Part shown: positions 14,967-24,746 of the stretch, piece by piece
Numbering within the stretch: position 1 is the stretch's first letter
Layout of the letters: each line of letters begins with the position of its first letter
Source: Flavobacterium panici
Lineage (GTDB): Bacteria; Bacteroidota; Bacteroidia; Flavobacteriales; Flavobacteriaceae
Assembly (NCBI RefSeq): GCF_903819335.1
Contig: NZ_CAIJDE010000050.1
Span: forward strand, 1 to 64,000
Direction of reading: 5' to 3'
DNA length: 64,000 nucleotides
Position numbers and translations under genes: made by a program
The notes under the pieces: generated by a model
Databases searched by the model: none
Told to the model about the DNA's origin: nothing
The model's input: only the letters and a program-made list of their open reading frames with translations

Positions 14967-16019
14967 TTAAACTAAGTTTGTGTTTTTAAAATTACGGATG
15001 ATGAATTCAAAAGCGGCCTGCATGATGTGTCCCATTGATCTGGCGTTTTTAAATTTCATATCGTTTGTGTATCGGTACAATTCCATTTTTAACTGACTTA
15101 AATGTTCTTCTGTCGAAATGGTATCGTGACACATTATATTTAATAATTTTTTAATTCTGTTTTCGGCAGAATGGATTCGTTTGGCCAGAATAGCTCTTTC
15201 TTCATCTTTATATTGAATGATCGAACGCTCTTCTAACTTCTCTTTAATCAGCTGAATCATCGGATAGTTTTCCTTGAAAAACTGCGGACGATACACCTTA
15301 AAATTCCCTTCGTAGCATTGCTGGTCAAAATCGATAGGTCGAATTTTATAAACTACCTGATCAAAATCGTGAATTGGCACAATTACATAATTATACGCTC
15401 TCATATCGCCCAAAAGCCTGATCATACAGCGTTCGTTAAATTTAACGAATTCTTTGGCGATTTGTGCTTTCTCCATTTCAGTACATTTATCGAGCAGCGT
15501 ATCCATAAAAACATCGCCGGGAATTCCGATAATATGTTCTTCAATTAAAGTATCATTATAAACCAAAAAGTTGATTTTATCCGGCGAAAGAATATCTTCT
15601 AACTCTAATCCGTAAATCCTTGAAGCATCGGCTTTTTTAATATAAAAGTGAACGTAATTATCGTTGAGAATATTACGGACTTTAATTCTAAAAGGTTTTG
15701 AATTTCCGAATGTACAATAGTCGATGGCATCAATATTTAGAAACTGAATAATTTCGCTGTTTCCATCGGAATGTAAAAGTGAATAGATTTTCTTTAAATT
15801 GAGGTCAATTTCATTTCGTTCAAATTCATTGTAATAAACCCGAATCCATAATGTATCGGTTTCGTTTTTATCATAAACGTTAACCGAACCAGAAAATCGC
15901 AATAAGTCATCATAAAACACAGAAACTTTCGATATACGCTCGTATCTGTCTAAATAACTTAAAAGTGGCTGTGTTAAAGGAAAAGAAGGTTTCTTTAACA
16001 CCATCAACGGTTCGCTCAT
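14967..16019 (-). CDS. Uncharacterised protein with kinase-like motif
   Basis: A 350-residue soluble protein without signal peptide or membrane helix. I do not recognise a named family. Residues 194-234 read like the catalytic segment of a kinase-like fold: LLGDMRAYNYVIV with an asparagine at 210, followed by RPIDFDQQ (227-234). A strand with lysines (VHFYIKKAD, about 123-131) could be the ATP-lysine strand. A similar order (GDWDR..., RPIPRDRDQ) occurs in the protein encoded at 10096-13824. The C-terminal 90 residues are helical and basic. It is divergent from an ABC transporter operon. Kinase activity is a guess from motifs. Confidence 0.55.
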   Translation of the reverse strand: MSEPLMVLKKPSFPLTQPLLSYLDRYERISKVSVFYDDLLRFSGSVNVYDKNETDTLWIRVYYNEFERNEIDLNLKKIYSLLHSDGNSEIIQFLNIDAIDYCTFGNSKPFRIKVRNILNDNYVHFYIKKADASRIYGLELEDILSPDKINFLVYNDTLIEEHIIGIPGDVFMDTLLDKCTEMEKAQIAKEFVKFNERCMIRLLGDMRAYNYVIVPIHDFDQVVYKIRPIDFDQQCYEGNFKVYRPQFFKENYPMIQLIKEKLEERSIIQYKDEERAILAKRIHSAENRIKKLLNIMCHDTISTEEHLSQLKMELYRYTNDMKFKNARSMGHIMQAAFEFIIRNFKNTNLV

Positions 16020-16126
16020 TTTGAATATCTTTATTACAAATTTACATCAATAAGCTGATAAAAATAAATTTGGCGTAACAATATAGAATTTGAATCGTCA
16101 TACTAAAAACTAAAACCGAAATAAAT

Positions 16127-17035
16127 TTGGAAACCATCCTTACCATTCAGAATCTCAGTAAAAGATACGGGCGCATTCAGGCGCTTAAAAATGTATCTTT
16201 TAGCATACAAAAAGGCCACGTCTACGGAATCCTGGGCCCTAACGGAAGTGGAAAATCGACCACTTTAGGAATCGTTTTAAATGTTGTCAACAAAACATCA
16301 GGCGATTATAAATGGTTTGACGGAAATGTACAAACGCATGAAGCTTTGAAAAAAGTGGGAGCGATTATCGAGCGTCCGAACTTTTATCCGTACATGACCG
16401 CCGAAGAAAACCTAAAATTAGTCTGCAAAATTAAAAGCATCAATTATTCTAAAATTGGAGAAAAGCTTGATCTTGTTGGTTTATCTGAAAGGAAAAACAG
16501 CAAATTCAGTACATTTTCTTTGGGAATGAAACAGCGTCTGGCAATTGCATCGGCACTTTTAAACGATCCTGAAATTTTGATTTTAGATGAGCCAACGAAT
16601 GGGTTAGATCCGCAGGGAATTCATCAAATTAGAGATATTATTAAAGAAATTGCATCGCAGGGAACTACCATTTTGCTGGCTTCACATTTATTAGATGAAG
16701 TCGAAAAAGTTTGTTCTCACGTTGTTGTTTTAAGAAAAGGCGAAGTTTTATATTCTGGTTCTGTAGATGGAATGTCTGCAAATGAAGGTTTCTTTGAAAT
16801 TTCTTCAGATGATAATCTGGCGCTGAAATCTGCTTTACACAGCCATCAGGCCGTTGCAGAAGTTAAGGACGAAGATGGAAAAGTTTTGGTTTACTTAAAA
16901 GCCGATTTATCTGCTCAGGAATTGAATCAGTTTTTATTCTCAAAAAATATTATTTTAAGTCATTTGGTCAAACGTAAAAATAGTTTGGAAGCCCAATTTT
17001 TAGAATTAACCAAAAATACAAATCCAAAAATCTAA
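16127..17035 (+). CDS. ABC transporter ATP-binding protein
   Basis: A 302-residue ATPase with Walker A GPNGSGKST (about 37-45), signature FSLGMKQRLAIA (about 133-144), Walker B ILILDEPTNGLD and H-loop ASHLLDE. The C-terminal 85 residues form the extra domain of ABC-2 exporters of the lantibiotic-immunity/NatA-like type. The start is TTG: no ATG occurs before the Walker A site in this frame, and the TTG places ETILTIQNLSKRYG in the usual position. The permease gene follows after 7 bases, so the two form one exporter. Substrate is unknown. Confidence 0.92.
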   Translation: METILTIQNLSKRYGRIQALKNVSFSIQKGHVYGILGPNGSGKSTTLGIVLNVVNKTSGDYKWFDGNVQTHEALKKVGAIIERPNFYPYMTAEENLKLVCKIKSINYSKIGEKLDLVGLSERKNSKFSTFSLGMKQRLAIASALLNDPEILILDEPTNGLDPQGIHQIRDIIKEIASQGTTILLASHLLDEVEKVCSHVVVLRKGEVLYSGSVDGMSANEGFFEISSDDNLALKSALHSHQAVAEVKDEDGKVLVYLKADLSAQELNQFLFSKNIILSHLVKRKNSLEAQFLELTKNTNPKI

Positions 17036-17042
17036 CTAAGCC

Positions 17043-17879
17043 ATGAAAAGACTTATATCTATAGAATTACAAAAAATCTGGATGAATAAAGCCAGCCGTA
17101 TTTTAACTTTAACCTATTTCATCTTACTTTCATTTATAGCTTTAATCGCTTCTATCAAGTTTGATATAGGACCATTTAAATTTCACTTAGCCGAAATGGG
17201 AATTTTTAATTTTCCTTTCATTTGGCATTTTAATACTTTCGTTGCCGCTTTTCTTAAATTTTTCCTAGCAATTGTAATTGTTTCCATGATGGCAAACGAA
17301 TACAGTTATGGAACATTAAAACAAAACTTAATTGACGGTTTAAGCAAAAAAGAATTCATTTTATCAAAATTTTTAACGGTTGTTGTTTTTGCATTATGTT
17401 CTACAATTTTCGTTTTTGTAATGAGTTTACTTCTTGGCTTAAGCTTTTCTTCATACAATGAAGTTGATGTCATTTTTATGGATTTAGACTATTTGTTAGC
17501 CTTTTTTATAAAACTGTGCGGATTCTTTTCTTTCTGTTTATTTCTTGGAATTTTGGTAAAACGTTCTGCCTTCGCTTTAGGCTTTTTATTAGTCTGGAGC
17601 ATTCTCGAAGGGATAATAAAAGGAATTCTGGTTTTTAGAATTTTCCCAAATAGTAATACTGGTGATTACATTATGCAGTTTTTTCCATTAGAAGCAATGT
17701 CGAACCTAATCATCGAACCTTTTTCAAGATTATCAGTAATAAAAAGTATAGGAACTCAAATTGGTGTAGAAAATACCAAAGATTACAGTGTACATTATCT
17801 TTCAATTCTGATTGTTGCAATCTGGACATTTTTATTTGTATATTTTTCTTACAAATTATTAAAAAATCGGGATTTATAG
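17043..17879 (+). CDS. ABC-2 type permease
   Basis: A 278-residue membrane protein with six predicted helices, the first near residues 20-40 and the last near 250-270. It is the membrane partner of the ATPase encoded just upstream. The segment EYSYGTLKQNLIDGLSKKEF between helices 2 and 3 is the conserved cytoplasmic loop of ABC-2 permeases that move the transporter gene product through the inner membrane. It ends 15 bases before the next gene, which has an unrelated function. Confidence 0.88.
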   Translation: MKRLISIELQKIWMNKASRILTLTYFILLSFIALIASIKFDIGPFKFHLAEMGIFNFPFIWHFNTFVAAFLKFFLAIVIVSMMANEYSYGTLKQNLIDGLSKKEFILSKFLTVVVFALCSTIFVFVMSLLLGLSFSSYNEVDVIFMDLDYLLAFFIKLCGFFSFCLFLGILVKRSAFALGFLLVWSILEGIIKGILVFRIFPNSNTGDYIMQFFPLEAMSNLIIEPFSRLSVIKSIGTQIGVENTKDYSVHYLSILIVAIWTFLFVYFSYKLLKNRDL

Positions 17880-17894
17880 TATATTTGTTATACT

Positions 17895-20240
17895 ATGAAT
17901 CAGGCAAAAAGTTTTTTAATTATTTTATTTTTATGCTGTTTATCTACGAAGGTAAATGCGCAGTTTATCACTATTGATGATCAAAAAACACCGCAGCAGC
18001 TTATTGAAGATATTCTGGTGAATAGTTCGTGTGCTGCTGCTACAAATTCAACAGGCAATGGTGATACTTTCAGGCCTGGAAAACAGAGTTTTGGTTATTT
18101 TAACAGCAACGGAAGTAATTTCCCTTTTGCCGAAGGAATAGTATTGGCAACATCAACTGCCGAAAGTGCTGTTGGGCCTTTTGTTAGTGACTTGACTAGC
18201 AGTGACAGTCCTAACTGGCTTGGTGACAACGATCTTGATCAAATATTAGGTATTCATTCTATAAATTCAACAGTATTAGAATTTGATTTTATTGCTTATA
18301 CAAGTGCACTGAGCTTTAATTATATTTTTGCTTCAAATGAATATCAGTACGATTATCCTTGTGAGTTTTCAGATGGATTTGCTTTTTTAATTAAAGAAGT
18401 CGGAACAACTGATCCATATAAAAATTTGGCTGTATTACCTAATACTACTACGCCTGTTTCGTCTATAAATATTCGTCCGAAAATTGAACCCGGAACAAGA
18501 CCCGGCGGAATTAACTATCAAGGCTGTGCGGCTTCAAATGAAAATTATTTTCATGGTTTAAATAACAATACAAGTCCGGTAAATTATGCCGGACAAACAA
18601 CTGTTATGACCGCGCAGACTACCGTAACAACAGGAAAAACATATCATGTAAAACTCGTTGTGGCCGATGATACATATCGATATCTGGAATCTGCCATTTT
18701 CCTTGAAGCGGGAAGTTTTGCTTCAAAGATTTTACTTGGGCAAGATCGTACAACTGCCGCAAATAATCCTGCTTGTTTTGGAGAAGAAATCGACCTGAAC
18801 AGCAATCTTGATTCTGCCACTTATACTTTTAGATGGTTTAGAAAAACTGACCCGACTAATATTCTTGGCACAAACTCAACTTACAAGGTTACAAGTGCCG
18901 GAAATTATAGAGTTGAAGCTACTGTTATTGGTACAACTTGTGTATTATCAGGAGAAATAAAAATTGATTACGCTCCTGAAATTCTTTCCTCAAATACATC
19001 TTTATTTCAATGTGATGATAATACAGATGGAATTTCAATTTTCAATTTAGATAAAGCGAACAATATTGTTAAAAATAATACTGCCTATATTATTAATGAA
19101 GGCTATTACGAAACACTAGCACAGGCACAAGCTAAAAACAATAAAATTGTAAAGCCAGAAATGTATATTAATAAATATGCAGATCAAATTGTGTATGCGA
19201 GATTAGAAAATGAATTTGGCTGTTTTAAAATTGCCGAAGTAACCTTAAAAATTGCTCCAACCTCAATTCCAGATCCGAGTCCGATAAGTACTTGTGACCG
19301 AGACGAAATTCAGGATGGATTTTTTCAATTTGATTTGAATGCAGAAGTTACGCCAGTACTAACTGCCGGACTTCCAAGCGGATTGATTACTAGTTATTAT
19401 TTAAATGCAAATGATGCTTTGGTTGAAATAAATCCATTACCAAATATCTTTAAAAATACAACAGCTTTTAATCAAAGAATATATGCAAGAGTCGTAAATG
19501 GCCCAGATTGTTATGATGTTGTACCAGTCAATCTCGTGGTTAATACTTTTGATCCGCCAAATTTTCAAGAAGAATCGAAATTTTTATGCCAAAATGGAGA
19601 TACAACTTTGTCTGTAGCAGCTGGTTTTAGCAGCTATTCATGGAATACTGCACCAACAAATAATACTAATACTTTGGTAGTTATTGCTCCCGGCGATTAT
19701 TCTGTAACGGTAACAGATGCAAATGGATGCGAAAAAACAAAAGACTTTAAGGTTATTTTATCTGAACCTGCAATCATAACGAATGCAGTTGTAAAAGATT
19801 TTTCAGGAAATGAAAACTCTGTTTCTATCGAATATACCGGAGTTGGGAATTACGAATTTTCATTAGACGGAACAACTTTTCAAAACGAACCGCTATTTAC
19901 AAGCGTACCAGCAGGAACTTACACGGCAGTAGCAAGAGATAAAAATGGCTGCGGATTGTCTAATGCTTTTGTCGTGTATGTTTTAGATTATCCTAGATTT
20001 TTTACACCAAATGGTGATACTTTTAATGACTTATGGCTTATTGGAGATTCTAATTTGTTACCAAATTATACTTTAAATATTTTTGACCGCTACGGAAAAC
20101 TCCTAAAACAAATGAACCAAAACAGTCCGGGATGGAACGGTATTTTTAACGGACAGCCGCTTCCTTCTGATGATTATTGGTTTACTTTAATTTTTGTAGA
20201 CGGCAAAAATGTGAAAGGACATTTTAGTTTGAAAAGATAA
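17895..20240 (+). CDS. T9SS-secreted choice-of-anchor L protein with type B sorting domain
   Basis: A 781-residue surface or secreted protein. A signal peptide ends at about residue 22 (STKVNAQ). Residues about 30-270 form a choice-of-anchor L domain, with the word FIFASNEYQ-like (NYIFASNEYQYDYPCEFSDG) and GFAFLIKE. The middle holds Ig-like or adhesin-like repeats with paired cysteines. The last 85 residues (YPRFFTPNGDTFNDLWLI, NIFDRYGKLL, PSDDYWFTLIF) are the type B sorting signal of type IX secretion, also called gliding-motility-associated C-terminal domain. It is exported by T9SS and may bind cells, surfaces or polymers. A TATATTTG -7-like word lies at 17880-17887. Confidence 0.9.
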   Translation: MNQAKSFLIILFLCCLSTKVNAQFITIDDQKTPQQLIEDILVNSSCAAATNSTGNGDTFRPGKQSFGYFNSNGSNFPFAEGIVLATSTAESAVGPFVSDLTSSDSPNWLGDNDLDQILGIHSINSTVLEFDFIAYTSALSFNYIFASNEYQYDYPCEFSDGFAFLIKEVGTTDPYKNLAVLPNTTTPVSSINIRPKIEPGTRPGGINYQGCAASNENYFHGLNNNTSPVNYAGQTTVMTAQTTVTTGKTYHVKLVVADDTYRYLESAIFLEAGSFASKILLGQDRTTAANNPACFGEEIDLNSNLDSATYTFRWFRKTDPTNILGTNSTYKVTSAGNYRVEATVIGTTCVLSGEIKIDYAPEILSSNTSLFQCDDNTDGISIFNLDKANNIVKNNTAYIINEGYYETLAQAQAKNNKIVKPEMYINKYADQIVYARLENEFGCFKIAEVTLKIAPTSIPDPSPISTCDRDEIQDGFFQFDLNAEVTPVLTAGLPSGLITSYYLNANDALVEINPLPNIFKNTTAFNQRIYARVVNGPDCYDVVPVNLVVNTFDPPNFQEESKFLCQNGDTTLSVAAGFSSYSWNTAPTNNTNTLVVIAPGDYSVTVTDANGCEKTKDFKVILSEPAIITNAVVKDFSGNENSVSIEYTGVGNYEFSLDGTTFQNEPLFTSVPAGTYTAVARDKNGCGLSNAFVVYVLDYPRFFTPNGDTFNDLWLIGDSNLLPNYTLNIFDRYGKLLKQMNQNSPGWNGIFNGQPLPSDDYWFTLIFVDGKNVKGHFSLKR

Positions 20241-20352
20241 TTTTTTTGAAATTCCAATATTTAAATTCCAAATTCCAATAATATCGGTTTTAAAAATTCC
20301 AATACTTAAATTCCAAATTCCAATTTATAAAAGATTCGAATTTGAATCATAA

Positions 20353-20389
20353 AAAAATCCCAAACTCATAATTAGAATTTGGGATTTTT
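20353..20389. terminator. Bidirectional terminator
   Basis: Stem AAAAATCCCAAA / TTTGGGATTTTT between convergent genes (stops at 20240 and 20410). Before it lie two tandem copies of an AAATTCCAAATTCCAAT-type word (about 20250-20325), a local low-complexity repeat. Confidence 0.8.
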
Positions 20390-20409
20390 ATATTGAAATT
20401 TAAATCTAA

Positions 20410-22206
20410 TTAGATTTTAAATCTTTTTCTATCAGTTTCTGTCAAATAGATTTTTCTCAAACGAATAGATTTTGGCGTAACCTCTACGTATTCATCTTTT
20501 TGAATGTACTCTAAAGCTTCTTCAAGAGAGAAAATAATTGGCGGGATGATTCTCGCTTTTTCATCATTTCCAGAAGAACGAACGTTAGATTGTTTTTTCT
20601 CTTTCGTTACGTTTACACACATATCATCTCCACGAGAGTTTTCTCCAATTACCTGACCTTCGTAGATTTCAGCATTTGGTTCAACGAAAAACTTACCACG
20701 ATCTTGTAATTTATCGATAGAATAAGGAATTGCTTTTCCTTTTTCCATAGAAATTAATGAACCTTTGTTACGTCCTGAAATTTCTCCTTTGAAAGGCTCA
20801 TATCCAATGAAACGGTGTGACATAATAGCCTCACCAGCAGTAGCTGTAAGCAATTGATTTCTTAAACCAATAATTCCACGAGATGGAATATTAAATTTAA
20901 TAATCATACGCTCACCTTTCGTTTCCATACTCAACATTTCACCTTTACGAACTGTTACGAATTCAACTGCTCTACCTGAAAGGTTTTCTGGTAAATCGAT
21001 TGTTAATTCCTCAATTGGTTCACATTTTTTACCATCAATTTCTTTGATGATAACTTGAGGCTGACCAATTTGTAACTCATAACCTTCTCTTCTCATTGTT
21101 TCAATAAGAACAGATAAGTGAAGTACTCCACGGCCAAAAACCATGAATTTATCTGCAGAATCAGTTTCACCTAACTTCATAGCTAAGTTTTTCTCTAATT
21201 CTTTTGTCAATCTTTCTCTAATATGACGAGAAGTTACAAATTTACCTTCTTTACCAAAGAAAGGTGAGTCATTGATTGTAAACAACATACTCATTGTAGG
21301 CTCATCAATAGCAATAGAAGCTAAACCTTCAGGGTTTTCGTTATCTGCAATAGTATCTCCAATTTCAAAACCTTCAATACCAACTACAGCACAAATATCA
21401 CCAGCAATAACTTCTGTAACTTTTTTACGTCCAAGACCTTCAAAAGTGTGTAATTCTTTGATTCTTGATTTCGTTACAGTACCATCTCTTTTTACTAAAG
21501 ATATTGCCATACCTTCTTTCAAGATACCTCTTTCTAAACGACCAATTGCGATACGTCCGGTAAAAGCAGAGAAATCCAAAGATGTAATTAACATTTGCGG
21601 CGTTCCTTCTGATACTTTAGGAGCAGGCACATTAGCAATAACCATGTCTAATAAAGGCTCAATGTTTTCAGTTTGGTTTCTCCAATCATCAGACATCCAG
21701 TTGTTTTTAGCAGAACCATAAACAGTTGGGAAATCTAATTGCTCTTCTGTAGCACCTAATTCAAACATTAAATCAAAAACTTTCTCATGAACTTCTTCCG
21801 GAGTACAGTTTTCTTTATCTACTTTATTGATAACTACACAAGGCTTCAAACCTAAGTCAATAGCTTTTTGTAATACAAAACGAGTTTGCGGCATAGGACC
21901 TTCAAAGGCATCCACTAGTAAACATACACCATCGGCCATGTTCAATACACGTTCTACTTCACCTCCAAAATCCGCGTGGCCAGGAGTATCGATAATATTG
22001 ATTTTTGTTCCTTTGTATTGAACAGAAACGTTTTTAGAAGTAATAGTAATACCTCTCTCACGCTCTAAATCGTTATTATCAAGAATTAAATCACCTGTAT
22101 TTTCGTTGTCACGAAATAATTGACAGTGATACATAATTTTATCAACCAAAGTGGTTTTACCGTGATCGACGTGGGCAATAATTGCAATATTTCTAATAGA
22201 TTCCAT
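20410..22206 (-). CDS. typA: Translational GTPase TypA/BipA
   Basis: A 598-residue ribosome-binding GTPase of the elongation-factor class, helping 50S assembly and stress adaptation. The G-domain motifs are AHVDHGKTTL (G1, residues 10-19), DTPGHADFGG (G3) and NKVD (G4). The RERGITI switch word and the C-terminal TypA-specific domain (GEISGRNKGSLIS, KGKAIPYSIDKLQDRG) distinguish it from LepA and EF-G. Length is normal. The gene is single, between terminators and a divergent sensor kinase; a -7-like TACTTTTG is seen on its strand at 22226-22233. Confidence 0.97.
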   Translation of the reverse strand: MESIRNIAIIAHVDHGKTTLVDKIMYHCQLFRDNENTGDLILDNNDLERERGITITSKNVSVQYKGTKINIIDTPGHADFGGEVERVLNMADGVCLLVDAFEGPMPQTRFVLQKAIDLGLKPCVVINKVDKENCTPEEVHEKVFDLMFELGATEEQLDFPTVYGSAKNNWMSDDWRNQTENIEPLLDMVIANVPAPKVSEGTPQMLITSLDFSAFTGRIAIGRLERGILKEGMAISLVKRDGTVTKSRIKELHTFEGLGRKKVTEVIAGDICAVVGIEGFEIGDTIADNENPEGLASIAIDEPTMSMLFTINDSPFFGKEGKFVTSRHIRERLTKELEKNLAMKLGETDSADKFMVFGRGVLHLSVLIETMRREGYELQIGQPQVIIKEIDGKKCEPIEELTIDLPENLSGRAVEFVTVRKGEMLSMETKGERMIIKFNIPSRGIIGLRNQLLTATAGEAIMSHRFIGYEPFKGEISGRNKGSLISMEKGKAIPYSIDKLQDRGKFFVEPNAEIYEGQVIGENSRGDDMCVNVTKEKKQSNVRSSGNDEKARIIPPIIFSLEEALEYIQKDEYVEVTPKSIRLRKIYLTETDRKRFKI

Positions 22207-22338
22207 TTGTGATTTTTAATGGGTGCAAAAGTACACTTTATTTTGATAAAAAAAACGTTTCTGCGATAGTTTGCGTATATACAAGTAATTAGTTCATTAA
22301 TCTAGTGTTAATTTGCACCCTAAAATGAACTTTAGTTA

Positions 22339-22370
22339 TTGTTTAATTATAGTTAATTTAACTATATTTG
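22339..22370 (+). promoter_or_regulatory. Promoter TTG-N21-TATATTTG, predicted leaderless transcript
   Basis: -33 TTG at 22339-22341 and -7 TATATTTG at 22363-22370 fit the flavobacterial consensus (TTG-N17-23-TAnnTTTG). The ATG at 22375 begins 5 bases after the -7 element, so the transcript would have essentially no leader. Confidence 0.6.
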
Positions 22371-22374
22371 AGTA

Positions 22375-24084
22375 ATGAAAAGTAAAACTCTCCAAATTAC
22401 TCTCGTTTACGTTATCATATCGCTAATTATGGCAATAGTCTGTCATAATTTACTCATAGACTACTTTTTTGAAGCAAAATACTCTTACTTCTTTTTTGCA
22501 AAGGACGTCTTTTTTATAATATCTACCGCATTCATTTTCAAATATATACTCTCAACAAATGAGACTAAAAATATTTCTGTTTTTCAGAAATTAAAAAGCA
22601 CAAATGAGGAAATTAAAGAGTCAAACGAAAAATATGACATTGTTGCAAAAGCGACAAGTGACACTATTTGGGACTGGAAAATTCAGGAAGATACCATAAA
22701 TTGGAATAAGGGAATTGAGAGCGTTTTTGGCTATAATCCGGAAGAAGTTGGAAAGACTTCGAAGTGGTGGTTTGATAAAATTCATCCTGAAGACAGCATT
22801 CGAATGTCGATCAAATTATATTCTTTTATCGAACAAAAAACAGAAAAATGGCAGGATCAATACCGATTTAGATGTGCCGATGGTACCTATAAATATGTTT
22901 TAGACCGAGGTTTTTTACTGAAAGATGAAAACGGAAGAGCCATTAGAATGATTGGAGCAATCCAGGATATTACCAAACAGAAAGAAGAAGAACAGCGATT
23001 AAAACTTTTAGAAACCGTAATTACACAATCTAAAGATTCGATTTTAATTACCGAAGCCAACTCACAAGATCGCAAAATACCGAAAATTGTTTACGTAAAT
23101 CCGGCATTTTCACAAATGTCCGGCTATCAGTCTAATGAAATTATCGGGAAATCGACCAATATATTTAAAGGTCCAAAATCTGATTCGGAAGAATTAAAAA
23201 AACTTTTGCGGGCAATAAAAGATGAAGAAGAATGTGTAATTGAAACCATAACGTATACTAAAACTCAAGAAGAATATTGGGTACGTTTTGCAATGATTCC
23301 TATTTTTAATAATGAAGGAGCAATCACACACTGGATTTCAATCCAGAGAGATATTACAGATGAAAAGAAACTGGAAACAGAAAAAGAGCATCTTATTAGA
23401 GAACTTACACAAAACAATAAAGACTTAAAACAATTCTCTTATATAACATCACATAACCTTCGTGCACCATTATCTAATTTAATCGGACTTTTAAATCTTA
23501 TTGAAGATATTCCAATCGAAAATGAAGAACTGGAAGAAATTTTAGCTGGTTTTACAAAATCAACTCATTTATTAAATGAAACCATAAATGATTTAGTAAA
23601 AGTGATTATCATAAAAGACAACCCTTCCATGCAAAAAGAAGAGGTTTCTTTAAAAGAAGTTTTTGAGAATGTTTTTAGTCAGCTGTCTTTCCAAATTGAA
23701 TTACACAAACCTATTATCAAATTAAAATTCGACAGAGTTCCGCTTTTAATTACCAATAAAGCTTATATTGAGAGCATTTTATTGAATCTGCTTACCAATT
23801 CTATAAAATACAAATCTGAAAACAGAAAATTAAAAATATCAATTACAGCAGATCAAATAGATCATCATGCCATTTTAACCTTTAAGGATAACGGAATTGG
23901 AATTGATCTGGAAAGAAATCGTGACAAGGTTTTTGGACTCTATCAAAGATTTCATAATTATCCTGACAGTAAAGGATTAGGTTTGTATCTTGTAAAATCT
24001 CAGGTAGAAACTATGGGAGGAACAATTAGTATTGATAGTGAAGTCAATAAAGGCACCACATTTACTATAACATTTAAAAATTAA
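22375..24084 (+). CDS. PAS-domain sensor histidine kinase
   Basis: A 569-residue membrane-bound kinase. Two hydrophobic helices lie at about residues 8-26 and 36-60. Two PAS/PAC modules follow (about 90-205 with TIWDWKIQEDTINWNKGIES and RMIGAIQDIT, and 210-330 with IVYVNPAFSQMSGYQ and HWISIQRDIT). The DHp helix has SHNLRAPLSNLIGL with the phospho-accepting histidine near 360. The ATP-binding domain has NLLTNSIKYKS, FKDNGIGI and GLGLYLVKSQ. It likely responds to a ligand or light/redox state of its PAS domains; the signal is unknown. A single-domain response regulator follows after 6 bases. Confidence 0.92.
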   Translation: MKSKTLQITLVYVIISLIMAIVCHNLLIDYFFEAKYSYFFFAKDVFFIISTAFIFKYILSTNETKNISVFQKLKSTNEEIKESNEKYDIVAKATSDTIWDWKIQEDTINWNKGIESVFGYNPEEVGKTSKWWFDKIHPEDSIRMSIKLYSFIEQKTEKWQDQYRFRCADGTYKYVLDRGFLLKDENGRAIRMIGAIQDITKQKEEEQRLKLLETVITQSKDSILITEANSQDRKIPKIVYVNPAFSQMSGYQSNEIIGKSTNIFKGPKSDSEELKKLLRAIKDEEECVIETITYTKTQEEYWVRFAMIPIFNNEGAITHWISIQRDITDEKKLETEKEHLIRELTQNNKDLKQFSYITSHNLRAPLSNLIGLLNLIEDIPIENEELEEILAGFTKSTHLLNETINDLVKVIIIKDNPSMQKEEVSLKEVFENVFSQLSFQIELHKPIIKLKFDRVPLLITNKAYIESILLNLLTNSIKYKSENRKLKISITADQIDHHAILTFKDNGIGIDLERNRDKVFGLYQRFHNYPDSKGLGLYLVKSQVETMGGTISIDSEVNKGTTFTITFKN

Positions 24085-24090
24085 TACATT

Positions 24091-24501
24091 ATGCTTGAGC
24101 AAATTTTATGCATTGACGACGATCCAATTACGTTGATGTTATGCAAAAAAGTAATTTCAAAATCTTCATTTTCGCATGAAATTATTACTGCTCAAAATGG
24201 CGAAGAAGCATTACACCATTTTAATACTTTAAAATACACCAACAATAAAAATAAAGTAAACAAAAAACCGGAATTAATTTTTTTGGATTTAAATATGCCT
24301 GTAATGGGAGGCTGGGAGTTTCTGGATCATTTTACTTCTGCTGATTATGCCGAATTCAACACTGCAAAAGTCATTGTATTATCTTCTACAATTGATCCCG
24401 ATGATTTAGCGAAAGCAAAAAAATATCCTATTATAATAGACTTTCTTTCAAAACCTATTACTCAGGCTATGCTTGAATATCTTAAAAAGAAAATCACATA
24501 G
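24091..24501 (+). CDS. Single-domain response regulator (CheY-like receiver)
   Basis: A 136-residue receiver domain with no output domain. It has the acidic pair IDDDP (residues 8-12), the phosphorylated aspartate in FLDLNMPVMGGWEFL (near 68-69), a serine in VIVLSSTI and the lysine in FLSKPIT. It is co-transcribed with the PAS kinase, which is its likely partner. Such stand-alone receivers act by protein contact or phospho-relay. It ends before an AT-rich palindromic region. Confidence 0.92.
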   Translation: MLEQILCIDDDPITLMLCKKVISKSSFSHEIITAQNGEEALHHFNTLKYTNNKNKVNKKPELIFLDLNMPVMGGWEFLDHFTSADYAEFNTAKVIVLSSTIDPDDLAKAKKYPIIIDFLSKPITQAMLEYLKKKIT

Positions 24502-24514
24502 ATTGGTAAATTCC

Positions 24515-24665
24515 AATATTTGAAATTCCAAATTCCAAACAAAATAAACCTACTATATAAAAAATCCAAATTTCAACTTTAAAAAAGTATTGAAATTTGG
24601 ATTTTTCTTATTTAAAAATTAAACTCTAGATTGGAATTTCAAAATATTGGAATTTGGAATTTTTT
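24515..24665. repeat. AT-rich inverted repeat with inner terminator hairpin
   Basis: Outer words CCAATATTTGAAATTCCAAA and its near complement around 24634-24665 flank an inner stem (AAAAATCCAAATTTCAA / TTGAAATTTGGATTTTT, about 24559-24607). The inner stem with T-tract probably ends the kinase/regulator transcript. Confidence 0.75.
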
Positions 24666-24693
24666 CATTGGAATTTCTCAATATGGTGTAAAC

Positions 24694-24724
24694 AAAAAAA
24701 GTCCTCTAAAAGAGGACTTTTTGT
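24694..24724. terminator. Terminator of rpsT
   Basis: Stem AAGTCCTCT / AGAGGACTT with A- and T-tracts at both sides, 23 bases beyond the stop codon of rpsT. Confidence 0.9.
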
Positions 24725-24746
24725 ATATTTAGGAAATTGTAATTAA

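Noticed and set aside
21272..21721. A 149-codon open frame on the plus strand
   Set aside because: Opposite typA, whose frame is certain.
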